This document shows, one piece after another, positions 36,801 through 49,484 of a DNA stretch of 62,000 nt (position 1 is its first letter; every line of letters begins with the position of its first letter). The stretch covers positions 11,388,288 to 11,450,287 of the forward strand of contig CM022673.1 of assembly GCA_012295275.1 (NCBI GenBank), given 5' to 3'. The notes beneath the pieces are model-generated. The model saw only the letters and a program-made list of their open reading frames with translations, had not been told where the DNA came from and ran no database searches. The translations under genes and the position numbers were made by a program. The stretch is from Chrysomallon squamiferum (taxonomy: Eukaryota; Mollusca; Gastropoda; Neomphalida; Peltospiridae).

Positions 36801-39617
36801 CGAAAATAAAATTATACAAACCGTCAATAAAAAAGCCAGAAATTAGAACAAAAAACCAAAACCATAATTGAAAAAATCGACGCTAACATTAGTAACAACA
36901 TCAACAACAAACCAAAAGACAACTTAGATAAGGAGGTAAGAATAGCAGAAAACAAAATCATTGTCTGCCTCTTTATCGAACTACAAAACATTAGAAACAA
37001 TAAAGTAAACATCACAGACGACACATATTTGGACCACAGGGTCGCTCAAATCATTAAAGACCGCTTGGGATTCAAGATCCCCATAACAAAAGACTTGACT
37101 TACACACGGACAAAAGAAATTCCACAAACGCAAAACAACATTGAATTAAAAAACACTAAACATTTCCAACAATTTATATACACTACGCGATAAACACACT
37201 AATAACACCGGCCTCTCCATTCTTCGGTGGAATGCTAAAGGCCTCCACTCAGCAGGTCATGGAGACGAACTTGTACATTTCCTGGCCTCCAGTAAAAACA
37301 AACCCGACATAACATGCATACAAAAAACATGGTTAGGACATAACAAAAAAACAACAACAAAAAAACATTCAATGTCCTCGGGTATCAAAGCCACTACGTG
37401 TATAGATTCAACAGTACCCGAGGAGGCATCATGACACTCGTCAAACAAAATATACCACACACTAAACTGAACTTGGGCAAAGTCCATATCAACATCGAAA
37501 TATTAAGCATCACTGTACACAACAACAATCAAAATACTGACATAATATAAATACCACTCCCACTCCAGCATGACATACCATCCAAACCTACGACTTTAAA
37601 CAAAATTATAAAAATAAACAATGAGCTAATTATAGTTGGCGAATTCAGCTGTCATAACACCTTATGGGATGGCACAATAGACGACAGCCCTGGAATCGTC
37701 TTAGAAAATATCATAGAACAAAATCAACTGGTCTTTCTCAACGAAGGCACATTCACATACACCAGTGACATCAATGGTGTTTAGTCTGCCATTGATTTAA
37801 CATTAACAAGCAAAGACATCGCAGCGCTAAGCGAAGGGCAAGTGCTGTAATCAGCTAAATAGCCACCATCACTCCATACTCACCAATTACAACAGCAAAA
37901 ACACTTCCTCAGACAATTCCATTTTTACACCCAAACGGAATTTTAACAAAGCGGACTGAGAAGGCTTCTACAAAGCATGCAAAAAATATCCACATAAAAA
38001 AACCCAACATTGTCAACACTTACCGCACATCACTCACCAACATGATATACTCAGTACCCTCCAAATTCACACCCAAAACTAAACAATGCACTAACAAAAT
38101 ATCCACTCCCTGGTGGACTATGTAAACAAATACAGAAGACAATACAAAAAAGACAAAAATCGTTCCACAAACGATAACTATAAAATAGCTAAAAAAAAAA
38201 GAAGTAGCCAACCTAATTCTTTTTGAAAAATAAGAACACCCGGGACATTTTTGCAGTAACATCAACCACAAAGCATCAGTCAAAGCCATGTGAGCCAAAG
38301 TAAAAAATATAGAAGGAAAAAATCTCACATAATCAACACTTGTGGCAAAAACAAGACAAACAAAAAGCAGATCTACTCAGAGAAATTGTCGCCAAATTAA
38401 GTAGCAATGCAAACTTCCCATCCAAATTCTCAAAAAAAAAAAACAATAAATAAATAAATAAAAACATTAGACAACCTAGCAATTAACGACAGACACAGAA
38501 CCACATGAAATACAATCTAAACTTCAACATAAATGAATTAAATTATGCCCTTAAAAAACAAAAAAGCACTGCCACAGGTCCTGACAAAATAAGCTAGACA
38601 ATAATGCAACACCTGCCAGAAGAAGCATTACTAATTATACCAACCAACTGGAAACACACCGAATGTTTCAGCTTGCCTGAACTCCATAAAGACAACTCAC
38701 TACCCAACAATTACAGACCAGTCAAACTTATGATGATGATAATGAGGAGTAGGTGGATGATGATGATGGTGATGACGATAATAATAATAAGAAGAAGAAG
38801 AAGAAGAAGAAGAAGTAGAAGAAGAAGTAGAAGAAGAAGAAGAAGAAGAAGAAGAAGATCAATTTCACGACCTGAAACATCTTGGCTGTGATTGGAAAAG
38901 AAAAAATGTACAACGAATGAGTAGTGAACGCTCATGTGCACTTGTTCTCCTTTCGGCTGTTATATAATCGATTTACAAAAAATGCGCTCCGCTCTGTTTG
39001 AATTAAGTGCTAACTTTATGGGAGCAGAAGAAGAATAAAGAAGCCAGATTAATGTATATTGGTAAATAAACCATTGTCCGTCTATAATCAAAACATGTAT
39101 GAACATGAAGAGGCCAAGATCATTACATACACAGGTAATTAGGTATTTGGGTAGACGAGTTATTTCGACGATTTGGGAATTCAACCATTTGGGAAGACAC
39201 AACTCAAATACCATCTCAAAATACACGCCCTCAACATAGACCACCCTGTTAAGGATCTGATCCCTGACTAACAAAAAATAGGACAATCGTTTAAATGACA
39301 AACGACCATTACAAATAACACACACGTACATTTACACTGACAGATCCAAAAACCCAGACCATAGGAGAGTAGGATTCGCCTTTATAGACGAAAATTCCAC
39401 AAATAAACTCATATGCATACAATTCGGCTGTATCAGAAATCACCTTTCTGTATACACAGCAGAAACGGTTGCCATCATCAGAGCTTTGGGTAAAACACAG
39501 TAATAGCAAACACACAGTCATATTCTCTGAAAACCTCAGTTCTATCACCTCCATACAATCTGGACATTCCACCAGGCCGGACCTACTCAACAAAATATAC
39601 CATCTACACGAAGAAAT
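36800..39617 (+). pseudogene. Degenerate non-LTR retrotransposon (LINE) with EN, RT and RNase H remnants
   Basis: Plus-strand fragments in several frames read like a Jockey/I-type LINE. Near 36,855-37,190 is an A-rich ORF1-like piece. From about 37,215 an LRWNAKGLHSAG segment matches the start of an APE-type endonuclease (WN.RG), followed by PDITCIQKTWLG and, near 37,640-37,810, a VGEFSCHN..W and SAIDLTL segment typical of the endonuclease C-terminal half. Near 38,605-38,730 HLPEEAL and NYRPVKL mark the RT start. Near 39,332-39,490 YTDRSKNP...VGFAFIDENS...YTAETVAIIRAL marks an RNase H domain. Stops and frameshifts are frequent, most of the RT core is missing, and a GAT/GAA microsatellite (38,728-38,858) replaces it. 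It cannot be active. Confidence 0.75.
38728..38858. repeat. GAT/GAA trinucleotide microsatellite inside the LINE
   Basis: A tract of GAT-type units passes into about 22 GAA-type units. It sits where the reverse transcriptase core of the LINE should be, so an expansion or a deletion-repair event may have removed that part. Confidence 0.9.
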
Positions 39618-39737
39618 AGTGGTGCCTTGACTTACGAGGTAACTACGTGAAGCTCGCCAGTGAGACGCGGGATGCTGGGCGATGTTCAGCTTGTTCGTTG
39701 CGCCAACTAGCTCGTAACTCGGATTTTGGCCCGTAAA
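39618..39737. mobile_element. Truncated inverted copy of the 31,777 MITE
   Basis: It begins AGTGGTGCCTTGACTTACGA and follows the reverse complement of 31,777-32,027, including GAGACGCGGGATGC and CTCGTAACTCGGATT. It lacks the other terminus. It abuts the RNase H remnant of the LINE, so it inserted after the LINE did. Confidence 0.7.
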
Positions 39738-39949
39738 ATGAATAGAATAACACTAAAAACATCTAACACTTCAGTGTTAAACCACTCACCAAAACACCTA
39801 AAATCACACTTATCAACAAACTACACAACAACAGTCTTATCAGACTCAGTATCGGCTACTCGACCAATCTAAACGCAATCTGATTCAAACAGTAAAACAC
39901 ACAATCAGCCCCCCCCCCAAAAAAAACCCACAAAACAAAATATAATAAA

Positions 39950-40190
39950 ATCAGTCATACTTTCAACTCCTTTTAGTTTAAAGTTTGTATTTTGTGTTCA
40001 TAATGTAGGCTGCTACTGCAGCGAGGACTAGCTCTCTGTATTTCATGTCTGGTGCCAAGATGTTTTAAGTGTGAACTCGATTTTTAGTTCTTTCAGTATA
40101 TCACGTAATGTTTATCGTTCATTAGCAGAAACTGGACAGTGAAATAGTGTTTCATGGTTTCAGGAAGTCCACATTTGCATTTTTTTTATT
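39950..40190 (-). pseudogene. Minus-strand LINE 3'-end fragment
   Basis: On the minus strand a CKCGLPETMKHYFT segment (about 40,130-40,185) resembles the CxC...H zinc-knuckle-like end of non-LTR polymerase proteins, and an ELVLAAVAAYIMNTK segment (about 39,985-40,030) resembles the terminal helix of the same proteins. Stops and frameshifts interrupt it. It points towards the plus-strand LINE, so the two fragments are tail to tail. Confidence 0.5.
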
Positions 40191-41891
40191 TTTTATTATT
40201 ATTTTTTTTTAATAAATAACAGTTACAATCAAGCAAACACACCCTAGACAAAACAGAAACAACAACAAATAAACAATTGAACTGACTTACATATTGATTA
40301 GTTAAGCAGCTGATTAATCTTCTGATAGATCGGCTGATTGACGAATTAATTGACTAGCCAGTTAAACTAATATATAGGCCTATATAAAAAAAATATAAAA
40401 TACAAATTTCTTTCAGACTATAGGACCTAATATCAACTAGGTTATCGGAGCTTAAAACTGTACATAATAAACGTAAATAAGCTCAATACTTTCAATTTCT
40501 TATTCTTTTCATTTCAGACTGGAAAAAGAGGAAATAAAAATTAAATAACCTAATATAGGTCAAATAAAAGTTTGTCAACACTTGCACAAATTGACTAACA
40601 CTGTTTTAATTACTGATGTTGTTCATGTATTTATTTTTCTTAAATCGATTTAAAAAAAAAGAACAAAAAAAAAACATTGACAAAAAAAAAGAAGAAAAAA
40701 AAAAAGAAAACATTGGCAAAAAAGAAAAAAAAAAAAATTGGGAATTACTGGATGATAAAGAAACACCCAGCAAGGAGACGAAAATGTCATAAGCGCCAAA
40801 GAACGCAACAGTAAAATAGACACGACCTTCACGAACCTGGTGAAGAAAACAACAAATTGCACGAACTGCACGAGCGGAACCACCACGAGCGGAAAACAAC
40901 AACAAAACACCGCAACCAGTTCGTTAAGATTCGATCTGTTCGACACTCTCTTGTGTCCTGCAAAAACTAACAAAAATCCCCTTCTCAAAAACAAAAATGC
41001 CCCTGTCTGTAATTAAGCAGCAAAGGAAAAGGCCAACATCAGAGCTCAGTGAGGCGGGGAAACTAATGTTTTTGAATGACATTGTCTTTACGTACGAGTA
41101 AGGTAAGCAATTGTCTATTCTTATTTCGATAGCGTGTATTGTGCAATTAACCTGTGTCAATAACATTTATTATACCAACATTTTTAATTGTTTAATATGT
41201 CCTCTGTGCAGATTCTTGTTGTGTTTTAGATCCCTGTATGAAATTACTCAGAATTACTTAAATATATATTTTATTGATTGTATAGTATATTATTATCAAA
41301 TCACCTGTATATCATAATTAAATAATTAACTTGTACCTTAACTTGTGTTGTGTTTATTTCTCTATTATTATTGATAGAATTATTGATTTATATAGACTGC
41401 TGTAAATTTAACATTTATATTCCTTGCTAGGAGACCATTAATGCACCTTGTTACCCTAGACCGAGCCTTAATATAACATCCACAGTGTTTAATGGTGTGG
41501 GCCCTGTGACAAAGTATGATAACCATTAGTTGGAGGAGAGCTGGTAATCTGAGATCAGACCGATCAAAGCAAACTGTAGGCTATTATCCATCGATACCAC
41601 TGTAGTTGTAACTTTCATGTGATCATATCTACCCAATAGAGGGAGGTCTGTAGTATGAATGGTGGAGAAATATTACTTGTTATGTGACGACTGTTAATTA
41701 TGGGTTGCATTCGACTGTGTTAAATGCCCCGTAATAATAACAAACAACCTATTTCATATATCTGAAATTTCAATGTTGCTATAGTTTCGAAAAACATATG
41801 TATTTTTTTTTTTTTTATAATAAAAGCTATATCTTAGAAGTTTAAACTGTTATTGAAACTGAGAAAACACTTTCGTCACATAACTGACTTA
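40191..41891. other. Non-coding stretch before the kinase locus
   Basis: I see no gene. A-rich runs (40,650-40,735) create spurious minus-strand frames rich in Phe and Leu. The part from 41,400 on is less repetitive and should contain the upstream promoter region of the kinase gene. Confidence 0.6.
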
Positions 41892-42195
41892 CATATTGTT
41901 TCGAAACAATAAGAATGATCTTTTGTGAACGACATTTGCAAAGGCACGTTTTCCATCTCGGCTATTTCATATTGTTTCGAAACAATAAGAACGATCTTTT
42001 GTGAACGACATTTGCAAAGGCACGTTTTCCATCTCAGCTATTTCATATTGTTTCGAAACAATAAGAACGATCTTTTGTGAACGACATTTGCAAAGGCACG
42101 TTTTCCATCTCGGCTATTTCATATTGTTTCGAAACAATAAGAACGATCTTTTGTGAACGACATTTGCAAAGGCACGTTTTCCATCTCGGCTATTT
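41892..42195 (+). repeat. Four tandem 76-bp repeats ending at the kinase start
   Basis: Copies begin at 41,892, 41,968, 42,044 and 42,120. All are exactly 76 bases and differ at only one or two positions. Each carries the perfect 16-base palindrome ATTGTTTCGAAACAAT near its start, then AAGAACGATCTTTTGTGAAC and GGCACGTTTTCCATCTC. The array ends four bases before the predicted start codon at 42,200, so it forms the promoter, the 5' UTR, or both. Confidence 0.95.
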
Positions 42196-42199
42196 CATC

Positions 42200-44237
42200 A
42201 TGGCAAATTTTATGGTAAGCAGATAAATTACAAATATTCTAATTCAGAATGTCTATTCCAAAGCAAACAAGGTTGATTTAAATTTATACTGTTTAATATA
42301 AATATAAAAATGAAAATGGAAAGACATGGGATAGAACAAAAAAGATAATAATTTATACACTGATGACAGTGATGTATTTAAATGATATGATCATTTTAAA
42401 CAGCATTAAGTTTCCCATAAACATAGGGCAATTTTGCCCCTGTCGAAATTGACTTTACATAGGTCTTGTTTGATTGACTTGGGGTAATACTGACATACAC
42501 TTCATGAGAAAAAGCTAGAAAATTGCTTGTTCCTAACATGTTTGATGAGATTTGATGATACTGTGCCCAAATAAAGTTAACTATCTGACCTACATGGTTG
42601 ATTTTTTAAGGTATTTTTTATTGGCATTGTGTACTTGTCTCTGAAAATTTTATAGCTGTTTGCTAGCTGATACTAAAAATGTTTTCTGGTAAATATAGTT
42701 TTTATAAAGAAATTAAACTTTTGAAGAAAAAATGTAATAAATGGGCTTCTAGATTTTCAGCATTCTTCAAATGTTTTGTGCATGTTTCTTTTCACTTTCT
42801 TTATTTCTTTTAACAGGAAAATGATCCATCTGACTTAGTTTCATCAGGTTCACCTTTCAGATCAAAAAGTAAAGAGGACAAATTGCAGGATGTAGATCAA
42901 GAGTTGAAAACGAATGTGGGTTCTTTCTTCTTTTTTTTCTTTTTTTTCTCTTTTATTTGTTTTCTGGTAAATATAGTTTTTATAAAGAAATTAAACTTTT
43001 GAAGAAAAAATGTAATAAATGGGCTTCTAGATTTTCAGCATTCTTCAAATGTTTTGTGCATGTTTCTTTTCACTTTCTTTATTTCATTCAACAGAAATCC
43101 ACTGTGCTTCATCCTGTCGAAAAAGGTCCGTCTGAGCTCGTTCCATCAGAGACACCTTTGATCAAAGGTGAAACTTCAGGTAAGTTTTTCTTTCTTTTCA
43201 GTACCAGCCAAACAAAATGACACTATAAAATAATTTCTTTGTTAAACAATACTCGATCGACAAGAAGATTATCTGAAAGTAAATAAGTTTACTACTGTCT
43301 TGATGTCAGGAAGAAATACTATGTTGGAGATCAGAATATTCAGATTTAATTCTGTAATCATTATTCCCTAATTTTGTTATTTTAGTGGTTTTTATCTCAT
43401 TAGGAAAACATATAACAAATTTTACTGGATATTTAATTTGTTTTAAATATGTTTTAAAATTCTTGGCTTTTTGTTACATTATTTAGAAAATGACATAAAA
43501 CTTAGAGAGGCTGAAAAGAATAAGCGGGAAACAGATCAGAACAATCCCAAGGAAGAAGATGCATTTAAAAACGGGTAATATTTAGTTTTAACATTTTAGA
43601 AGACTTTCGTAAAGTTAACATGATACCGCTACATAGCTACAACACAGTACTTTTGTTCAAAGAAAGATCTGATACTTTTTGGTGAAAGATAAACCAAACA
43701 TTACATTATTAAAATACATGAGTGGTTTTTGAAACATAAGTTAAAAATGTGTATAGTGAAATTGTTAACAAATAACAACAAATATATTTCTTGTACTTTG
43801 GCTACAACATTCAGACCAAAGTGAAGTCATCCTGGATATAATAATGTTAAAGGCATGGATTTTTTTGAAGGCTTAACAATGATATAAAACAAATACAATA
43901 ATAATAAACTGAAAAAAAGAGAAAGAATTAGTACCAGTTAAATTACTGAATGAGGTAACTGTATAAAAATTAGTAGTAGTTAAATATCTGAGTGAGGTAA
44001 CAATATGAACATAACTATATAATGCATTTCTTTTTATTTTGTCTTTCATAACTGGTTTACCAGGAGTGTTAGGACTTTTCAATTTTATTATTATATTTTT
44101 TATTTAACACAAAACAGATATCCTGTTTCTGGATCAAAAACTGAAGAGAAAGAACTGCATCAGGTAATAACGAATGTGGTAAAGTTTACTTTCTTGTTAA
44201 CCTCAGTCAAGGTTTATGCACAGCTATATGAATAAAC

Positions 44238-44272
<35 letters not shown>

Positions 44273-47200
44273 GATATACCTTATTTACAGATAATGAAGT
44301 TTTGATAGTAAATTACGTTTTCACTATTTGGCCACATTAATATCTGCGTTTTAGATGTAGAATTGAGTCATAAGATGGCACCAGCTAATAATTTTGATGT
44401 GTTTGTTAATCTAAAAATGATACAAGTAAAAGGTTAATGACATACACCATTTTGATTCGGAACCATTTTTCTTGTAGTCATCTTCAAATGAACTGAATGA
44501 GAATTCAAGAAACAATACCAGTTCAGGTAAGTTTTCTGTCTTTTCAGTACAGGCCAAACAAAATGACACTATAAAATAATTTCTTTGTTAAACAATACTC
44601 GATCGACAAGAAGATTATCTGAAAGTAAATAAAAGTTTACTACCGTCTTGAAGTCAGGAAGAAATACTATGTTGGAGATCAGAATATACAGATTTAATTC
44701 TGTAATCATTATTCCCTAATTTTGTTATTTTAGTGGTTTTTATCTCATTAGGAAAACATATAACAAATTTTACTGGATATTTAATTTGTTTTAAATATGT
44801 TTTAAAATTCTTGGCTTTTTGTTTATTTAGACTATTTAGAACATGACATACAAGATAGGAAAAAGTTTAAGTGGCAAACAGACAAGAACAGTCCCAAGAA
44901 ACACGAGACATTTAAAGAGGGGTAATATTTAGTTTTAGCATTTTTGAAGAATTTGGTGAAGTTAATATGATACTGCTACACAGCTACAACACATTTGTTC
45001 AAAGAAAGATCTGATACTTTTGGTGAAAGATAAACCAAACATTATAGTATTGAAGTACATGAGTGGTTTTTGAAAAATAAGTTAAAAATGTATATGGCAA
45101 AATTGTTAACAAATAACAATAAATGTATATGGAATGTTTGGACTAAAGTAAAGTAATCCTGGGTATGATAAATGTTTGGATTGTTGTTGAAGGCTTAACA
45201 GTGTTATAAAAAATACAACAACAACAACAATAATAATAAAATTAATAACAAAAATAATAATAAACTAAAAAAACAATAAATACTAGTTAAATATCTGAGT
45301 AAGGTAACTATATAAACATAACTATATAATGCATTTCTTTTTATTTTGTCTTTCATAATTGATTTTACCAGGAATGTTAGGATTTTTAAAATTTTATTAT
45401 TTTTTTTTTTATTTCCTTTAAATCAAAAACAGGTGTGTTATTCTTGGTACCAACGAAGAAGTGACAAAATTGGTGGATTCAGTTTCCCAGGTTGAAAAAA
45501 GGACTGGTGTCATAACTGATACGGTAATAATTATTTCCTAGTTAATCTTACTGTATGCACAGCAGTGTGAATACACCTAGTAAAAGTAAAAAATAAAATT
45601 TAATTCTTCAAAATTGCTTCTTTGATTTTTTGCAAACATTATTTGAAGGTGATGAATTATGACCGTAAAATAACGTTTTGAGGATTCAAGAAAAATTCAT
45701 TTTTGTTTTGTCATATTAATACATGTGTTTTACATGTACAACTGAGTCATAAGATGGCACCAGCTAATAATTTTGTTAAACTAACAGTGTAAGTGATACA
45801 AGTACAAGATTAATGACACACACCGTTTTGATTCTGAGCCATTTTTCTTGTAGTCAATCCATCCATCAAGTTCAAATCAGCTGAATGAGAATGAACAATA
45901 CACATTGGTAGAAAAACTTGGAAGAGGCAGTTTTGGAGATGTTTGTTCCTATAAACACTTGGTAACAAAAAAGGATTTTGTCAGCAAAAAGGTTGGTTGC
46001 ACAGTTTTTAAAACCTTTTTTTTTTCTTCTTTTTTTGTACATAAACAAATCCTGAACATAGAGCTATGAATATCTGGTGAGAAATTGATACTTCAAGCTT
46101 CTAAAGAATGAAAGTGTAATTCAAAGTTATGAAATAATCAGTTCTTCAACAATATATACACACAATCACTATTCTGTTTCTAATGGACATAATGAAATCA
46201 CTGGAGAAATAGTTTTAATACAGAGTTTAAATGTTGTTGCATCTTTCTCTCTTGTGTTTTTTTTTTTAAAGTCTTGGCTTCATAGTCTCATCCTTAGCAC
46301 TTGTGCAAATACACATTTTTGTGGTTTTTGAAGTAAAAATAATTTCATTGTATGTTTGAATATCCTACAAAGGAATTCCAAATATTTTCTATAAATTCCA
46401 CCCAGCAAACAAAGCAAAACAAGCCACAGCAGACATCATCCATTTAGTCCTTCTGATGGTATATGAATATACTGTAATCAATTATTAAGGCAATGTTTTT
46501 TTATTTTTTTTATTTTAGATCACAGGTAGATTCCATCGCAAGAAAGTTTACATATTAATGCAGCTGGATCATCCAAACATTACAAAGTTTCTGGGTTTCG
46601 TTGTTGCCAATGGAATACCAAAGATTCTGATGGAATATGCAGGTTTGTTTGTATTTTGAAATAAAGTGGTAAGATTCATTATAATTTGTTAACATAAAAA
46701 CATATTGAAGCTAAATATATCTGCAGTGCAGTTTGTCAAATTTGCTGACTTTAGTAATGAAAGTTACACTGACCTATATGTGGTAAACGTAAAAAAAAAA
46801 ATACATAGACACAAACAGGTTTCTGCTTAAGTCCAGGTAAAGTAGTGCAAATATAAAACAAAAAACGTTCTGCATAAAGTTACATATTTTGATCTGTTCT
46901 CTTTTACTAGCATTTATTGGTGTAGGAGTGAGAATTTTTGAAAATTTTTTTGGCAATGGAGCAAACGTTTTTTTCTTCCTTCAGATTTACAATTTAATGT
47001 CTCTCAAGTGAACATAATTCAGTAATGTTTTGATTAAGGAAAACAAAATTTGAATTTTGATCACCACACTTTTGCCAGAAGTATAAGCAATTTTGACATG
47101 TTTTAATGAGTGAAGTTTCGATAACTATTCAAAGTGAATAATGACACAAAACTTCATTTGTTTTTGAATTAAAAAACAAATTACAAAAATGATGCTAAAT

Positions 47201-49484
47201 TTATTTTCCAGGACCTTCTCTGAAAAAACTGATGGAGAGTGGTGAATTTAAGAAGATTTCAGATTTGACCAACATTCTGGAATTAAGTTCACAATTACTT
47301 GCTGCCCTCAAATACATGCACCAGTATGGCATCTGGCATTTGGACATTAAACGTGAGAACAATGTTTTTTTTTGTTAATATTTAATTATTTTCTTACATA
47401 TGAAGTTTTTATTATTGTTGTTCTTGTTGTTAGTATTATTGCTTTTTTGTATATTGCACATTCTGTTCAGTTTCTTCTGCTAATAATTTACCTGTATAAA
47501 TCTTCTTTTTCATGATTCTCAAAAAATACATATGAAAGTCCAACATTAAGTACTTAAATATTTTTAAATTTCAAGAAAATGTTCAAAAGTGAATACAAAT
47601 CTTTAAAAATATAATTACCGTAATTATGATCTTCATTAGTAAATTTCTCTTGAAGTTTTTTGTGTGAACCATGTTTCATTGTACGTTAATACTCTGTAGA
47701 TTTAAAGAACTGATTTTGATCAGATGCTGATTTAAGCTGATGTGATCTATGAATAACAATCATACTTAATGTGAATATTTTTAGTAATGGTAAAATAACT
47801 TGGACACATCCAGCATCAAAAGATGAAAATGTATATACAGTCTAAAAAAACTTCATTCGTAGTTAAAATAAATAATAAAATAAAAAATAATTTAAAATGT
47901 TTATTCCATTCCATAGAAAAAAAACCTGAATATCATGAATGTTTTATTTTATTTTATTTTATTTATTTCTTTTTTTTTCAGCTGAAAATATCTGTATTTT
48001 AATAAAACCTGAGCTTATACTTAAAATCACCGATTTTGGCTCTGTGAAAACCCCACAAGATCCTATAAGCTCTACTGGCTGGACACCAGAGTACATGAGT
48101 CCAGAGGCTTGTTTCTTCGTACTTAAAGAAAAATTGCAAAACGGAGAAAAGGATGTGCAGTTGTCTGAAAAAGCAGATATATACAGCTTTGGCCTTACAG
48201 TTGCATTTATGATGAGTGGCTACCACATTGTGCAGCAGTTCATCATCAGTTATTTAATGACTGAAGAAGAAAGCAAAGATCAACAGAAATACATGGAGAA
48301 GCAATTTCAGATTATTGATCATGTAAGTTTACAAACTGCAGAAAACTTAATAATATTTAGAAATTAGATTATTAATTAAATTGAATATGGGATCCATTCA
48401 ATTTTGTCATTGTTTAATAGCCATAATGATAATAATGTTCATTTTGAGAATATGTTACTCTAATTAACTTATATTATCTATAATAAAGACATTTTTTGTT
48501 TTTATTTTTATTATGCTTAAATAATTTTGATTCTGTTCAGATTCATTAGTTTTCATCTGTTTAATGATTCAACATTATTTCAAAGGTTGCTAGAGATCCA
48601 AACTTGGTTAAAAAACATGCTATCAAAAGTAATTGGCCAGAAGTCATCAGAACTCTCCTGGAGAACACTTTAAAAGGAGATGCTAACATCCGTTGGTCTG
48701 CTGCTCAGGCTTTGGACTACATTAAACTTAAAGGTTTGTTTCTGATATTTATATGGAATCTTGAATTATACGTAATTATTGTCTTTTTTTAATTAATTTT
48801 TTTTTTTAATGTTAACATTGCATGCTTTTGTTTGAACACAAACCTGTACTAATGCTATTTGTTTACAAATATTTGTATTTTTTATTTTATTTTGTTACAT
48901 TATATGTAATTTGATTCTCAGAATTACTGTAGCAATATTTCATTCTAGACAGAGAACACAAAACTTGATGGGTTTAAATGTTTATTTCTGAAACATTGGA
49001 TAATGGTCACAGAGCTGAATTCACTTTTAAGAACCAAATATGACATCTGTTATCCTTCATGGGGGGAGGCAGGTTTCTTACCTCTTATACATGTTCTCAG
49101 AACATTGCAACCAATGTTTAATCTCTGATTCCTTTGGAGAATCTGAATTTGGCATCTTTGTAATACCATCAACATTTCCAGTTAAAACTGAACAGAAGTT
49201 ATTATTATTAATTTTTTTTTTCTTCAGTAGGACAAAAACAACTGCCAACAGTTGTTGGGTCTCCTGTCTGTCAAGGAGATGGTAACATTCCTGATTTCAG
49301 CCAGTTGAAGTCATCCCTGGGAAGTAAATGGCCTGACGAAGAGTCCACGACAGGAAAAATGATAAGAAATAAACTGAGGAATAAACTGAAAGGAAAACAC
49401 GGAAACCAGCCATATGAACTTCGTGATAAAGTGGAACCAGAAAAAGTACAAAATGCATTGCCCATTTTCAATGAAATCATGTGA
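42200..49484 (+). CDS. Divergent Ser/Thr-type protein kinase, copy 1
   Basis: Joined exons: 42,200-42,214; 42,817-42,915; 43,095-43,179; 43,487-43,574; 44,118-44,163; 44,478-44,526; 44,831-44,921; 45,433-45,523; 45,854-45,991; 46,519-46,642; 47,212-47,352; 47,982-48,322; 48,586-48,733; 49,231-49,484. All phases agree and give 569 aa. Residues 1-200 are a hydrophilic Lys/Glu/Ser-rich region built from duplicated exons. The kinase domain spans about 204-480: glycine loop GRGSFG (211-216), candidate beta-3 lysine 233 (VSKK), HLDIKPEN (318-325), DFG (340-342), SPE (362-364) and KADIYSFG (386-393). The alpha-C glutamate position (243) is lysine, and the HRD arginine is leucine. The tail (486-569) is basic in the middle. 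I cannot assign a kinase family. AATAAA lies at 49,772. The very short first exon (MANFM) is the least certain part; it is in phase with exon 2. Confidence 0.8.
42686..43088 (+). repeat. Tandem duplication of an intron-exon unit (exons 2 and 3)
   Basis: About 125 bases of intron sequence before exon 2 (42,686-42,812) recur almost unchanged before exon 3 (42,962-43,087), offset by 276 bases. The exons that follow encode related peptides (DPSDLVSSGSPF against GPSELVPSETPL), so one exon with its upstream intron was duplicated. Confidence 0.9.
43180..45900 (+). repeat. Intragenic 1.35-kb tandem duplication (exons 4-6 and 7-9)
   Basis: Unit 1 (about 43,180-44,526) and unit 2 (about 44,527-45,900) share introns nearly base for base, for example the block beginning AACAATACTCGATCGACAAG at 43,243 and 44,592. 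Exons 4, 5 and 6 correspond to exons 7, 8 and 9. Exon 6 (SSSNELNEN) is the counterpart of only the first part of exon 9 (SSSNQLNENEQ), where the kinase domain starts. Confidence 0.85.

Noticed and set aside
40606-41166. Minus-strand Phe-rich frames of 80-114 codons
   Set aside because: Largely antisense of A-rich runs at 40,650-40,735; no splice structure or domain supports them.
41892-42195. CRISPR-like array
   Set aside because: The 76-bp units are directly adjacent with no unique spacers, and the context is a eukaryotic gene start.
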